From assembly GCA_910587035.1 (NCBI GenBank), contig CAJUMQ010000018.1, positions 1 to 49,169 of the forward strand: DNA of 49,169 nucleotides, written 5' to 3'. A program made the position numbers and the translations under genes. Positions within the stretch are counted from its first letter, which is position 1. Every line of letters starts with the position of its first letter. This DNA comes from an uncultured Desulfovibrio sp. (GTDB lineage Bacteria > Desulfobacterota > Desulfovibrionia > Desulfovibrionales > Desulfovibrionaceae). The notes beneath the pieces are model-generated. The model made no database searches. It saw only the letters and a program-made list of their open reading frames with translations, and was not told the DNA's origin. Shown piece by piece: positions 9,010 to 17,754 of the stretch.

Positions 9010-9090
9010 CATGTTTTTACTGTCGTAAAAACATGAAGATCGCAAAGCAAAAAACGTGGTTTTTGCTTTGCTCACGCCGCCGCTGGCGGC
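9010..9090. repeat. cluster of three consecutive perfect hairpins
   Basis: The gene-free stretch 8829-9187 holds a dense run of inverted repeats. CATGTTTTTAC (9010-9020) pairs with GTAAAAACATG (9025-9035), 11 bp with a 4-nt loop. GCAAAGCAAAAA (9042-9053) pairs with TTTTTGCTTTGC (9060-9071), 12 bp. GCCGCC (9076-9081) pairs with GGCGGC (9085-9090). A fourth stem follows in the adjoining 55-bp repeat. None has a clear terminator layout for either flanking gene. Confidence 0.7.
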
Positions 9091-9143
9091 GCGCAATCCC
9101 TAATCGGGATTGCGACTATTGTCGCTTGACGCTACACTAGAGC
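9089..9143. repeat. 55-bp hairpin repeat, copy 2
   Basis: This copy is identical to positions 1-55 except at 9133. It keeps the perfect CGCAATCCC (9092-9100) / GGGATTGCG (9106-9114) stem. Its last seven bases, CTAGAGC, are also the first seven bases of the next element (9137-9191), so the two modules abut. Confidence 0.8.
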
Positions 9144-9191
9144 ATTCATAAATTGAAACATTCTGCGCGTTTAAACTGATAAATGCTCTAG
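9137..9191. repeat. MITE-like element with CTAGAGCATT ends, copy M1
   Basis: This 55-bp element has perfect 10-bp terminal inverted repeats: CTAGAGCATT at 9137-9146 and AATGCTCTAG at 9182-9191. The match continues imperfectly inward (CATaaATTGAAA versus the reverse complement TATCAGTTTAAA). The right end provides the TAG stop codon of glmM (complement of 9188-9190). Related copies lie at 22786 and 23999. Confidence 0.75.
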
Positions 9192-10540
9192 CGCAGCTCC
9201 CTGGCCACAATCTCGGCCAAATCGGCAGCATAAGCCCGCACCTTGTCGGGATTCTCGCCTTCAACCATTATTCTGCACAGGGCCTCGGTGCCGGAGTAGC
9301 GCAAAAGCACCCTGCCCCGGCCATCAAGCTCCCGCTCCACAGCCGCCACGGCTTCGGCTATGGGCGCGCATTCCATGAGTGGCAGGCGTTTTTCAACCCG
9401 AACATTTATGAGTGTCTGCGGGAATGGCGTGATCAGACCCGCCAGTTCCGAAAGCGGTTTTTCCTTTTCACGCACAATGCGCAGAATTTGCAGGGCGGCC
9501 AGCAGACCATCTCCTGTTGTGCTGTAGTGGCGGAAAATCAGATGACCGGATTGCTCGCCCCCAAGCATCGCGCCCTCCCTGCGCATGGCCTCCACCACAT
9601 AGCGGTCGCCGACCTGGGTGCGCATCAACGTGCCGCCATGGTCGCGCATGAAAATCTCCAGGGCTATGTTGCTCATCACGGTGCTGACAAGGAGATTGCC
9701 AGGCAGCTCGCCTCTGGCCATCATTGCCTGGGCGCACATGGCCATAAGCTGATCGCCATCCAGTATCGTGCCATGCTCATCCACCACAATCAGGCGATCC
9801 GCGTCCCCGTCAAGGGCCAGGCCAACATCCGCGCGCAGCTCGCGCACCTTTGCGGCGACAACATCAGGATAAAGCGAGCCACAATGCTCATTGATGTTCA
9901 CACCATTGGGGGAACAGCCAATGCGAAAAACCTCGGCGCCCAATTCCTCAAGGGCGAGGGGGGCGATTTTGTAGCTTGCGCCATTGGCGCAATCCACCAC
10001 TATGCGCAGACCGTCAAGTGTCAACTGGGTGGGAAAACAGCTTTTTGTATAGACAATATAACGGCCGCCCGCATCTTCAATCTTGCTTGCCCGTCCCACC
10101 TTGTCCGTGTCGGGATAGGGCCATGCGAAATCGGCATCCAGAACCATCTGGGAGATTTCATTCTCCACATTGTCGGGCAGCTTGTAGCCATCGGCATCAA
10201 AAAACTTGATGCCATTGTCATAAAAGGGATTGTGGGATGCGGAAATTACCACACCAAGGTCCGCGCGCATGTTGCGTGTGAGAAAGGAGATCGCCGGAGT
10301 GGGCAGTGGTCCGGTCATAATCACATGCATTCCGGCAGCGCACAGACCAGCGGTGAGCGCCGATTCAAACATGTAGCCGGAAAGTCTTGTGTCCTTGCCA
10401 ATAACCACCCTGTGCCTGTGAGTGCCGCGCCGAAAGCGCAACCCGGCAGCCAGACCGAGCCTTTGAGCTATGTCCACAGTCATCGGCCAGACATTAACCC
10501 GCCCACGCAAACCATCTGTGCCAAACAGCCTCTCTGCCAT
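9188..10540 (-). CDS. glmM: phosphoglucosamine mutase
   Basis: GlmM converts glucosamine-6-phosphate to glucosamine-1-phosphate for peptidoglycan and LPS precursors in the cytoplasm. The 450-aa protein is of normal length and has every landmark: the phosphoserine loop ISASHNP, the metal loop DGDADR, the sugar-binding GGEQSGH and the C-terminal phosphate-binding RYSGTEALCRIM. It is the last gene of the ftsH-folP-cdaA-cdaR operon, nine nucleotides after cdaR. The same association with cdaA and cdaR in many bacteria reflects a functional link, since c-di-AMP cyclase and GlmM interact in Firmicutes. Its TAG stop is formed by the end of a short inverted-repeat element. Confidence 0.97.
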   Translation of the reverse strand: MAERLFGTDGLRGRVNVWPMTVDIAQRLGLAAGLRFRRGTHRHRVVIGKDTRLSGYMFESALTAGLCAAGMHVIMTGPLPTPAISFLTRNMRADLGVVISASHNPFYDNGIKFFDADGYKLPDNVENEISQMVLDADFAWPYPDTDKVGRASKIEDAGGRYIVYTKSCFPTQLTLDGLRIVVDCANGASYKIAPLALEELGAEVFRIGCSPNGVNINEHCGSLYPDVVAAKVRELRADVGLALDGDADRLIVVDEHGTILDGDQLMAMCAQAMMARGELPGNLLVSTVMSNIALEIFMRDHGGTLMRTQVGDRYVVEAMRREGAMLGGEQSGHLIFRHYSTTGDGLLAALQILRIVREKEKPLSELAGLITPFPQTLINVRVEKRLPLMECAPIAEAVAAVERELDGRGRVLLRYSGTEALCRIMVEGENPDKVRAYAADLAEIVARELR

Positions 10541-10549
10541 ACCTCCCCC

Positions 10550-11518
10550 TTATTGCTGCCCTGCCGGGCGGACATTTTTATTGCCTATTCTTTTGACAAT
10601 TACATCTTCCCCACTGGGGTTGAGCAGCGTCATCCCCTCAGGCAGCCTGAATCGTGGCTTGACAGGCCGGCTCTCTCCCCCATCCATTGGCGGAGGCACA
10701 ACGCTGACCTCCAGCTGGTTGAGATATGCGGAGGATTTGGCCAAAGCCTCGGGCACTTCCACCATGACCGTAATGGTGGACGGGCTTACCTCATAATTGT
10801 GATCGGCATCTCCTGCCACACGGATATTGCATTTTCTGGTTATGACAGTTCTTCCGCTGGTTATGGTGTAACCCACACGCACTGTTGGCGGCTGGGCAGT
10901 GACTAGACTCGGGGTTTCAAGAGTCAGATTCTGCTGCACGGTTGTGCCGGCGGCCCTGGGATCAAGCAGAATGGTCAAAGGCAGGCTGGAAATATTCGAT
11001 ATTACCTCTTCCGGTCCGCGCAAAACAACGGTCGCAGGCGAAACCGTCACATTTTCAACAGTCAGCGCCCCGCCTCTCAAGGGGGAATCCACCACTGTGC
11101 GCAGGGGAACGTTGCGTTCCATGAGGGTATCCGCGGTAATCAAAATTCTGGGCGGCTGTATATCCACAATGTCAAATGCGCGAAAACGAGGGCCCAGCTC
11201 ATCGCCACCAAGAGGCACACTGGTAACACCTTTCTTGATCTTGGAAAGATCTATTGCTTCTGTAAGGCGGTCGCGGGACATGGCGCGTAGCAGGGTTTCA
11301 GAACCCTTGATGCGCACCATTATCTTGCTTATCAGCCCATCCGTTATGACGAGATTAGGTGGGATGCCATAATAGTCAATGTTCACCTCCACCTGCGCCT
11401 CCAGGCGATCCCGCACACTTACCACATACCACATGACAAAGGCCACGCAGAGGGCCGCAAGCATCAGAACAAAATTGGGGACCTTTTTGGGATAGGCGGA
11501 TTTGCTAGAGGATTTCAT
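10550..11518 (-). CDS. cdaR: YbbR-domain protein, c-di-AMP cyclase regulator
   Basis: This 322-aa membrane-anchored protein has one N-terminal membrane segment (NFVLMLAALCVAFVMWYVVSV) followed by an extracytoplasmic part built of YbbR repeats, each a small beta domain (for example QVEVNIDYYGIPPNLVITDGLISKIMVRIKG and VTVSPATVVLRGPEEVISNISSL). CdaR proteins modulate the adenylate cyclase CdaA encoded beside them. The ATG at 11518 with AGGTG upstream is chosen over the longer frame to 11545, giving a 14-nt overlap with cdaA. It is followed closely by glmM. Confidence 0.85.
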   Translation of the reverse strand: MKSSSKSAYPKKVPNFVLMLAALCVAFVMWYVVSVRDRLEAQVEVNIDYYGIPPNLVITDGLISKIMVRIKGSETLLRAMSRDRLTEAIDLSKIKKGVTSVPLGGDELGPRFRAFDIVDIQPPRILITADTLMERNVPLRTVVDSPLRGGALTVENVTVSPATVVLRGPEEVISNISSLPLTILLDPRAAGTTVQQNLTLETPSLVTAQPPTVRVGYTITSGRTVITRKCNIRVAGDADHNYEVSPSTITVMVEVPEALAKSSAYLNQLEVSVVPPPMDGGESRPVKPRFRLPEGMTLLNPSGEDVIVKRIGNKNVRPAGQQ

Positions 11519-12257
11519 TGAGCACCTGTCTGAGCCGAGCCGCATCCAGGGAGCGCACCAGCTCCCCTTTCATCGCCACGGAGATTTCACCACGCTCTTC
11601 AGACACGGCAATGGCCACGGCGTCACTCTCCTGGGTGATGCCAAGGGCAGCCCTGTGTCTTGTGCCAAAATTCTGCCCTTTGGCCACAGCCAGAGGCAGA
11701 ATGCAGGCCGCCGCTGCCAGGCGCCCGGCGCTTATGATCACTGCCCCGTCATGAAGGGGGGCCTTGGGATAGAAAATGTTCATCAGCAGCTGGCGGGAAA
11801 TAAGGGCATCCAGACGCACGCCCTCGCGCTTGATCATGTCGCCAAGGCGCATGCTTCTTTCAATGACTATCAGGGCGCCAACACGCAGACGCGCCATTTC
11901 CACACATGCCTGGACAATGTCCTCAACACCGGTCTGCTGCAGGGCCTTGCGGCGAAAAAAACTGCGCGCGCCCATCTCTCCCAGAGCCTGGCGGATGTCG
12001 GACTGGAATATGACCACGATGAGAATAAAAATAGAGCCAAATATGTATTGCAGCAGCCAGGAGAGGGTGTACAGGCCCAGCTGCTTGGCCAGAATATAAA
12101 GACCAGCCAGAATGCCAAGACCGCTCAGCACTGCCAGGGCGCGCGAACCACGCACCAGCTGGAACACCTGATACAGCAGCAGGCTGACAATGGCTATATC
12201 CAGGGCATCACGCCAGTTGGCTATGAAATGTCCTATATGCGGTAACTCTGGCAGCAA
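11505..12257 (-). CDS. cdaA: diadenylate cyclase CdaA
   Basis: CdaA makes c-di-AMP from two ATP. The 250-aa protein has three N-terminal membrane helices (to about residue 85) and a cytoplasmic DAC domain with both catalytic motifs, DGA (PLHDGAVII) and RHR (FGTRHRAALG). The reading frame overlaps folP by 25 nt and cdaR by 14 nt, so translation is probably coupled. The gene implies that this organism uses c-di-AMP as well as c-di-GMP (GGDEF protein at 3700). No c-di-AMP phosphodiesterase is seen in the window. Confidence 0.95.
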   Translation of the reverse strand: MLPELPHIGHFIANWRDALDIAIVSLLLYQVFQLVRGSRALAVLSGLGILAGLYILAKQLGLYTLSWLLQYIFGSIFILIVVIFQSDIRQALGEMGARSFFRRKALQQTGVEDIVQACVEMARLRVGALIVIERSMRLGDMIKREGVRLDALISRQLLMNIFYPKAPLHDGAVIISAGRLAAAACILPLAVAKGQNFGTRHRAALGITQESDAVAIAVSEERGEISVAMKGELVRSLDAARLRQVLNEIL

Positions 12258-13132
12258 GTCATATCTCCATTAATTCCAGCGGCAAGCAAAAGGGCGTCCC
12301 TTACCTGGCCGACATTATGGACGCGATGCCAGAATACGCCCCGGCTCCAAAGCAGGGCGCTGGCTGTGGCCGTGCTTTCACCTCTTTTATCAACCGGCTG
12401 GCCCAGCAGATAGCCAAAAAAGGATTTCATGGAAATTCCGGCAAGAACGGGCCGTCCAAATTCCCTGAATTCCTCAATCCGCCGCAATATGGCAAGATTA
12501 TGAAGGCCTGTCTTGCCAAAGCCAATGCCGGGGTCAAGCGCTATATGCGTCTCCGGCACACCTGCGCCAGTCAAAAAATGCAACTTGCGTTCAAAAAAAT
12601 CTTTAATCTCCGCCAACACATCGCCATAGCTGGGATTTGCCTGCATGGTGGCTGGGGTTCCCTGGCTGTGCATCAGAATATATGCCGGCCTGTACTGGGC
12701 CAGCACGTCCACCAGTTCAGGGTCAGCATCGCAGCCGCTGATGTCATTGACAACGGCTGCTCCCAGCTCAAGAGCCCGCGCGGCCGTCGCGCCATGGACA
12801 GTGTCTATGGAAATGAGGGCATCCGGAGCCTGGGCGCGCACAGCTTCAAGCACCGGCCAAAGCCTCTGGCCCTCCATTGCCGGAGATACATCACCGGCTC
12901 CAGGCCTCGAGGATGCGGCGCCAATATCCAGAATGTCCGCCCCCTGGGAAAGCAACTGGCGGCATCTTTCCAAAGCCGCCTGCACACTGTCGTAACGGCC
13001 GCCATCATAAAATGAGTCCGGCGTGACATTGACGATGCCCATTATGCCAAAAGGCATGGGCGTGACAATACGTCTGCCATTGGCCGCAAGCCAGCCAGAT
13101 TCCTGCCGATCCGGAGACATCTGGAATGTCAT
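12233..13132 (-). CDS. folP: dihydropteroate synthase
   Basis: FolP condenses p-aminobenzoate with the hydroxymethyl-pterin diphosphate in folate synthesis; it is the sulfonamide target. The 299-aa TIM-barrel protein has the two signatures MGIVNVTPDSFYDGG and ADILDIGAASSRPGA, then DISG and ALDPGIGFGKT. The start overlaps the ftsH stop as ATGA (13129-13132), and the 3' end overlaps cdaA by 25 nt. It is of normal length and complete. Confidence 0.96.
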   Translation of the reverse strand: MTFQMSPDRQESGWLAANGRRIVTPMPFGIMGIVNVTPDSFYDGGRYDSVQAALERCRQLLSQGADILDIGAASSRPGAGDVSPAMEGQRLWPVLEAVRAQAPDALISIDTVHGATAARALELGAAVVNDISGCDADPELVDVLAQYRPAYILMHSQGTPATMQANPSYGDVLAEIKDFFERKLHFLTGAGVPETHIALDPGIGFGKTGLHNLAILRRIEEFREFGRPVLAGISMKSFFGYLLGQPVDKRGESTATASALLWSRGVFWHRVHNVGQVRDALLLAAGINGDMTCCQSYRI

Positions 13133-15093
13133 TGCCGGCGGCTGTCTTCATCCCTGTCGCGAGCGGCAGTTCTGCCATCATCAGCGCTGTCATCCGCCTC
13201 AAGGCCGAACTGTGGCGCCTGGTCCTCATCCCTGCCGCCAGCCGTGGTTTCGCCGTTATCATCCTTTTTGTCTTTTGCATTGTCATCAGTATCAAGCGGA
13301 GGCAAGGGCTTGTTATCCATCAGCAAATTCAGATCATCGCCAGTGATGGTCTCGCGTTCAAGCAGAGCGCCGGCAATGCGATGCAGTGTCTCCACATTAT
13401 CCTGCAAAAGCTTGCGGCAGCGTTCATGAGCCTCCTCGACAATGCGTTTTACCTCGGCATCAACTAGCTTGGCTGTATCCTCGCTGTAATTCTTGTTTTG
13501 CACCCATTCGCGGCCAATGAAGACCTCTTCGCCGGTTTCGCCAATGGAGAGAGTGCCAATGGTTTCGCTCATGCCCCACTCGCACACCATTTTGCGGGCC
13601 ATTTTTGTTACGCGCTCAATATCATTGGACGCCCCTGTGGTGATGTCATCCATTATGAGCTCTTCCGCCACGCGGCCGCCCAGAAGCACCACGAGGTTAT
13701 TGCGCAGATAATTGCGGGAATATCCGTGCCGATCCTCCTCCGGCAGCTGCATTGTCACGCCAAGAGCCCGGCCGCGGGGAATGATGGTGACCTTGTGCAC
13801 CGGGTCCGAGCCTGGCAGCAGCCGGGCAGCCAGGGCATGCCCGCCCTCATGATAGGCTGTAATGCGCTTTTCATCATCAGAAAGAATAAGGCTGCGGCGC
13901 TCCCTGCCCATGAGCACCTTGTCCTTGGCATACTCAAAATCGCGCATGTCCAGCTCTTCCTGATTGAGCTTGGCTGCCTGCAAGGCGGCCTCATTGACAA
14001 GGTTCTCAAGATCGGCGCCGGAAAATCCCGGGGTGCCGCGGGCCAGAACCTCCAGATCCACACTTGGGTCAAGGGGCGTGCGCCTGGTATGCACTTCGAG
14101 AATGCGCTTGCGGCCGCGCAGATCCGGCGTTGGCACAACCACCTGCCTGTCAAACCGCCCCGGCCTGAGCAAGGCCGGATCCAGAACATCGGGACGGTTT
14201 GTGGCTGCAATGAGAATAACGCCCTCATTGCTCTCAAAGCCGTCCATCTCCACTAGAAGCTGGTTCAGGGTCTGTTCCCGCTCATCATGGCCACCGCCAA
14301 GCCCGGCTCCTCTCTGGCGGCCCACGGCGTCTATTTCGTCAATAAATATGAGGCAGGGGGCATTTTTTTTGCCCTGCACAAAAAGATCACGCACACGCGA
14401 AGCGCCAACGCCGACAAACATCTCCACAAAATCCGATCCCGATATGGAGAAAAAGGGCACGCCAGCCTCACCGGCCACAGCGCGGGCCAGGAGCGTCTTG
14501 CCAGTGCCAGGAGGGCCCACAAGCAGCACACCCTTGGGTATGCGCCCGCCAAGCCGGGTAAACTTTTTGGGATTGGACAGAAATTCCACAACCTCGGAGA
14601 GCTCGTCCTTGGCCTCATCCACGCCGGCCACATCGGCAAATGTGACCTTGGCATTGTCCTGATTCAGCAGGCGCGCCCGAGACCGGCCAAAATTCATGGC
14701 CTTGCCGCCCGTATTCTGCATCTGGCGCATAAAGAATATCCAGACGCCTATGAGCAAAAGCATGGGGAACCATGAAACCAGCATGGTCATGTACCAGGGG
14801 GATTCTTCCGGCGGCTCCACGCGGATCTCAATCTTCTTTTCCATAAGCTGGTTGACTATGGAGGCATCGCGGGGAGCAAATGTCTGCAATGTCTTGTTAT
14901 CCGCCGTGCGCGCGGTGAGGGACTGCCCCTGCATGGTGACGGAAAGAATCTGCCCGTCATTCACCTTGTTCATGAACTCGGTGAAAGGCACCTTGGCAGC
15001 CCCGCTCTGGGGCTGCTGAAACATATTGAAGAGCATAACCATTGCCAGGACAATCAGGGCCCAAAGCATCAGGTTGCGGCTGAACTGGTTCAA
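13129..15093 (-). CDS. ftsH: ATP-dependent zinc metalloprotease FtsH
   Basis: FtsH is a membrane-anchored hexameric protease that degrades misfolded membrane proteins and short-lived regulators. The 654-aa product has two membrane segments (about 8-24 and 101-122) around a small periplasmic domain, a AAA+ domain with Walker A GPPGTGKT at 193-200, Walker B IFIDEID, and the zinc site YHEGGHA near residue 420. The frame stays open to 15276, but the protein homologous to FtsH begins with LNQFSRNL. Its codon is a TTG (complement of 15091-15093) with GGAGG five nucleotides upstream, so a TTG start is chosen. The C-terminal ~60 residues are an Asp/Arg-rich, low-complexity tail. It is the first gene of the operon. 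Confidence 0.95.
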   Translation of the reverse strand: MNQFSRNLMLWALIVLAMVMLFNMFQQPQSGAAKVPFTEFMNKVNDGQILSVTMQGQSLTARTADNKTLQTFAPRDASIVNQLMEKKIEIRVEPPEESPWYMTMLVSWFPMLLLIGVWIFFMRQMQNTGGKAMNFGRSRARLLNQDNAKVTFADVAGVDEAKDELSEVVEFLSNPKKFTRLGGRIPKGVLLVGPPGTGKTLLARAVAGEAGVPFFSISGSDFVEMFVGVGASRVRDLFVQGKKNAPCLIFIDEIDAVGRQRGAGLGGGHDEREQTLNQLLVEMDGFESNEGVILIAATNRPDVLDPALLRPGRFDRQVVVPTPDLRGRKRILEVHTRRTPLDPSVDLEVLARGTPGFSGADLENLVNEAALQAAKLNQEELDMRDFEYAKDKVLMGRERRSLILSDDEKRITAYHEGGHALAARLLPGSDPVHKVTIIPRGRALGVTMQLPEEDRHGYSRNYLRNNLVVLLGGRVAEELIMDDITTGASNDIERVTKMARKMVCEWGMSETIGTLSIGETGEEVFIGREWVQNKNYSEDTAKLVDAEVKRIVEEAHERCRKLLQDNVETLHRIAGALLERETITGDDLNLLMDNKPLPPLDTDDNAKDKKDDNGETTAGGRDEDQAPQFGLEADDSADDGRTAARDRDEDSRRQ

Positions 15094-15207
15094 TCTTGCC
15101 TCCGTGTAGCCGCATTCAGGTCTTGGCCAATAATTTTTCAAGTGCGGCTTTGCGATTATCCATATAATAATCCCTGCCAGCTTGGCAATGGCAACATTAC
15201 CATAACC

Positions 15208-15236
15208 TTGACGCATATTGGCAGATGACATAATTT
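15208..15236 (+). promoter_or_regulatory. sigma-70-type promoter for lysS
   Basis: TTGACG (15208-15213), a 17-nt spacer and TAATTT (15231-15236) form a good -35/-10 pair. Transcription would begin near 15243, about 47 nt upstream of the GTG start at 15290. This also argues against the longer lysS reading frame that begins at 15218. Confidence 0.55.
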
Positions 15237-15289
15237 TATGTTCTTTCCTGGGCAGTTGCCGGATATATCTTCGCAATAAGGGAGGGCGC

Positions 15290-16882
15290 GTGGAAAATCA
15301 GGAAAAGGCCATGAAACAAAAGGTGAAACTGGCCACCAAATCACGGAAGGCTGCTTATTTCATGCCCATGCTGGAGAGCTTCGCGACCCATGACGATTTG
15401 AATGAAGTTATAAAAAACAGGGTCAACAAGGCCTGCGACCTGCTCGATGCCGGCTGTCCGCTTTTTCCCAATGATTTTCGCAAGGAGCATTCCATATCCT
15501 GGGTCATTGAAGGGTATGGAGGCATGGATGAGGAGGAACTGAAAAAATGCGGCGATGTTTTTGCCATAGCGGGCCGCATCGTCTCCCTTCGCTCCTTCGG
15601 CAAGGTGGCTTTTTTTCATATCATGGATCAAAGCGGCCGCATCCAGTGCTATGCATCCCGTGAAAACATGGATGCGGATGTCTATAATGTCGTTAAAAAA
15701 CTGGATGTTGGCGACATTGTCGGCATTTCCGGCCATCTTTTCCGCACCAAAACCGGCGAGCTGACAATATCCTGTCGCACACTGCGCCTTCTTTCCCGCT
15801 CCATGCGCCCACTGCCGGAAAAATATCATGGCCTCAAGGATATGGAAACGCGCTACAGGCAGCGCTATGTGGATCTCATTGTCACGCCGAGAAGCAGGGA
15901 AATTTTTATAAAACGCAGCCAAATTGTGCGCGGGCTGCGCAACTTTATGGAAGATCGCGGTTTTATGGAGGTGGAAACCCCCATTCTCCAGGCCGTTGCC
16001 GGCGGCGCGGCGGCAAAGCCTTTCCGCACGCACCACAATGCCCTGGATCTGGACCTGTATCTGCGCATAGCGCCCGAGCTGTATCTCAAACGGCTGCTTG
16101 TGGGCGGATTTGAAAGGGTTTTTGAGCTCAACCGGAATTTCCGCAATGAGGGCATTGACACAAGACATAATCCCGAATTCACCATGTGCGAATTCTACTG
16201 GGCTTTTGCCAACTTCCACGACCTCATGGACCTCACGGAGGAGCTTTTCGCGCATCTGGCGCGCATGACATGCGGCTCAACCATCATCACCTATCAGGGC
16301 GAGGAGATTGACCTTACTCCTGGGCATTGGCAAAGGGTCAGCTTTTATGAGTCCCTGAGCAAAATTGGCGGTCATTCTCCAGATTTTTACAATGATTACA
16401 ACAGGGTGAGGGACTATATCCGCAGCCGCGGCGAAAAGACGCTTGAGGGTGAGAGTCTCGAGAAACTTCAGGCAAAACTCTTTGATATTGATGTGGAAGG
16501 CAAGCTCATCCAGCCCCATTTCATTTATCACTACCCCACGGCCATCTCGCCTCTTTCACGCCGCAATGACCAGCATCCGGAAATAACGGATCGCTTTGAG
16601 CTGTTTATCACAGGCCGCGAGCTTGCAAACGCCTTTTCCGAACTCAATGACCCTGTTGACCAGCGCATGCGCTTTGAGGAGCAGAAGCGGGAAAGGGAAG
16701 CTGGAGATGACGAGGCGCACAGCATGGATGAAGACTACCTGCGGGCCCTTGAGTACGGCATGCCTCCTGCGGCAGGTGAAGGCATTGGCATTGACCGCCT
16801 TGTGATGCTGCTCACCGATAGCGCCTCAATCCGCGAGGTGATTCTTTTTCCGCTCCTGCGGCCGGAATATCAGCCGGAGTGA
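15290..16882 (+). CDS. lysS: lysyl-tRNA synthetase, class II
   Basis: LysRS charges tRNA-Lys. The 530-aa protein has the N-terminal OB-fold anticodon-binding domain (VFAIAGRIVSLRSFGKVAFFHIMDQSGRIQ) and the class II core: motif 1 around FMEVETPILQ, motif 2 FRNEGIDTRHNPEFTMCEFY, motif 3 GIGIDRLVML. The GTG at 15290 has GGAGGG upstream. ATG codons at 15311 and 15362 are alternatives; family members usually begin near MLESF (15368), so the N-terminus may be 25 residues shorter. It is divergent from ftsH and ends before a strong terminator. Confidence 0.95.
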   Translation: MENQEKAMKQKVKLATKSRKAAYFMPMLESFATHDDLNEVIKNRVNKACDLLDAGCPLFPNDFRKEHSISWVIEGYGGMDEEELKKCGDVFAIAGRIVSLRSFGKVAFFHIMDQSGRIQCYASRENMDADVYNVVKKLDVGDIVGISGHLFRTKTGELTISCRTLRLLSRSMRPLPEKYHGLKDMETRYRQRYVDLIVTPRSREIFIKRSQIVRGLRNFMEDRGFMEVETPILQAVAGGAAAKPFRTHHNALDLDLYLRIAPELYLKRLLVGGFERVFELNRNFRNEGIDTRHNPEFTMCEFYWAFANFHDLMDLTEELFAHLARMTCGSTIITYQGEEIDLTPGHWQRVSFYESLSKIGGHSPDFYNDYNRVRDYIRSRGEKTLEGESLEKLQAKLFDIDVEGKLIQPHFIYHYPTAISPLSRRNDQHPEITDRFELFITGRELANAFSELNDPVDQRMRFEEQKREREAGDDEAHSMDEDYLRALEYGMPPAAGEGIGIDRLVMLLTDSASIREVILFPLLRPEYQPE

Positions 16883-17035
16883 TGGCTGGATAACATGCCG
16901 CCCAGGCATAAAAGCCTTGCCCAACACGCTTGGGCACATATGTAAATCGTCTATTGTTCGCAAGGCCTGGTTCCTGGCGCGTTTGCCAAATATGGCGCAT
17001 TGCCCGGCTACTTTTTTTCATTCAGACCAATCCCA

Positions 17036-17073
17036 GACCCCGGCCATGGTGATATGGCTGGGGTCCGTTTTTT
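17036..17073 (+). terminator. intrinsic terminator after lysS
   Basis: GACCCCGGCCAT (17036-17047) pairs with ATGGCTGGGGTC (17054-17065) over 12 positions with one G-T pair and a 6-nt loop, and is followed by CG and T6. It lies about 150 nt after the lysS stop. The remaining gene-free sequence from 16883 to 17316 holds a 6-bp hairpin (16919-16935) and the inverted repeats described in the next entry; no gene is seen. Confidence 0.85.
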
Positions 17074-17247
17074 AATTTTGCGCCGGAATTGTTCGGATAA
17101 AATGGCGAAAGGCTAAAATACAGAATGTCTCAGCGTAAGAATGAAGAAATTCGGAATTCCTGCCCCGTAAAAACGTAGCAATGCATGAATCAGGGGGAAT
17201 TTTATCGAGATGGGTAATCGATTTGAACTGATAATTTTATGAAGGGT

Positions 17248-17304
17248 GGCATAAAGCATTTTATGCCGCATTTGTTCTGGCACCAGCTTTTGCTGGTGCC
17301 AGAA
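17248..17304 (-). terminator. two strong hairpins downstream of crcB
   Basis: TTCTGGCACCAGC (17275-17287) pairs perfectly with GCTGGTGCCAGAA (17292-17304), 13 bp with a TTTT loop. GGCATAAA (17248-17255) pairs with TTTATGCC (17260-17267). They sit just past the crcB stop on the minus strand. Neither has a U tract in that direction, so they may stabilise or process the 3' end rather than act as classic intrinsic terminators. Confidence 0.45.
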
Positions 17305-17316
17305 TATTTCTTCTAT

Positions 17317-17727
17317 TTAATCCGCATGGTGGAACAGCATGAACGTGGCGATGCCAAGGAAGAACAGCACCAGAGAGCCACAGACATGGAGCGCGATTCC
17401 GCCCACCGCCGTCCAGTAATCATGATGGCGGATCAATGAGCCCATCTCATCCGTGAACGTGGAAAAAGTGGTGAGAGCGCCCAAAAAGCCCGTAATAACC
17501 ATCAAATGCAGGTATGAGGAGGAAGTGATATTATAGGCCACGAAAATGCTGGATACAAGTCCGATGATATACGCGCCCAGCCAGTTGGCAGCCAATGTTC
17601 CAGGAGGGATTGCGGGATATATGGCATTAAGCGCAAGCCCAAGAAGCCAGCGGGAAGTTGCCCCGCACGTTGCGCCAATGCCTATGGCGATAATTGAGTA
17701 AACAACCGAAAGTGGTGATGCGCCCAT
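17317..17727 (-). CDS. crcB: fluoride ion channel CrcB/Fluc
   Basis: This 136-aa inner-membrane protein has four membrane helices. Fluc channels work as antiparallel dimers and export fluoride. Visible family motifs are GATCGATSRWLLG, GTLAANWLGAYIIG (the conserved Asn) and GFLGALTTFSTFT (the Phe box and central Na+ site). The ATG at 17727 with GGAGG four nucleotides upstream is chosen over a longer frame to 17796, whose extra residues cover an attenuator-like hairpin. It is a single gene between lysS and lolC, on the opposite strand to both. Confidence 0.92.
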   Translation of the reverse strand: MGASPLSVVYSIIAIGIGATCGATSRWLLGLALNAIYPAIPPGTLAANWLGAYIIGLVSSIFVAYNITSSSYLHLMVITGFLGALTTFSTFTDEMGSLIRHHDYWTAVGGIALHVCGSLVLFFLGIATFMLFHHAD

Positions 17728-17754
17728 AAGTCCTCCAAGCGCTCTTGTAGATAT

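Noticed and set aside
9488..10906. A 472-codon plus-strand open frame opposite glmM
   Set aside because: It is the antisense of the well-conserved glmM and cdaR genes and has no recognisable protein features.
15094..15276. 61-residue N-terminal extension of FtsH
   Set aside because: FtsH proteins begin near NQFSRNL; a TTG with an ideal GGAGG site fits there, and the extension is not FtsH-like.
15218..15289. Upstream extension of lysS
   Set aside because: It overlaps the predicted -10 box and lies before the expected transcription start; LysRS homologues do not have this sequence.
17278..17293. TGGCAC...TTGCT resembling a sigma-54 promoter downstream of crcB
   Set aside because: The spacing is 11 nt and the sequence is fully explained by the perfect 13-bp hairpin at 17275-17304.
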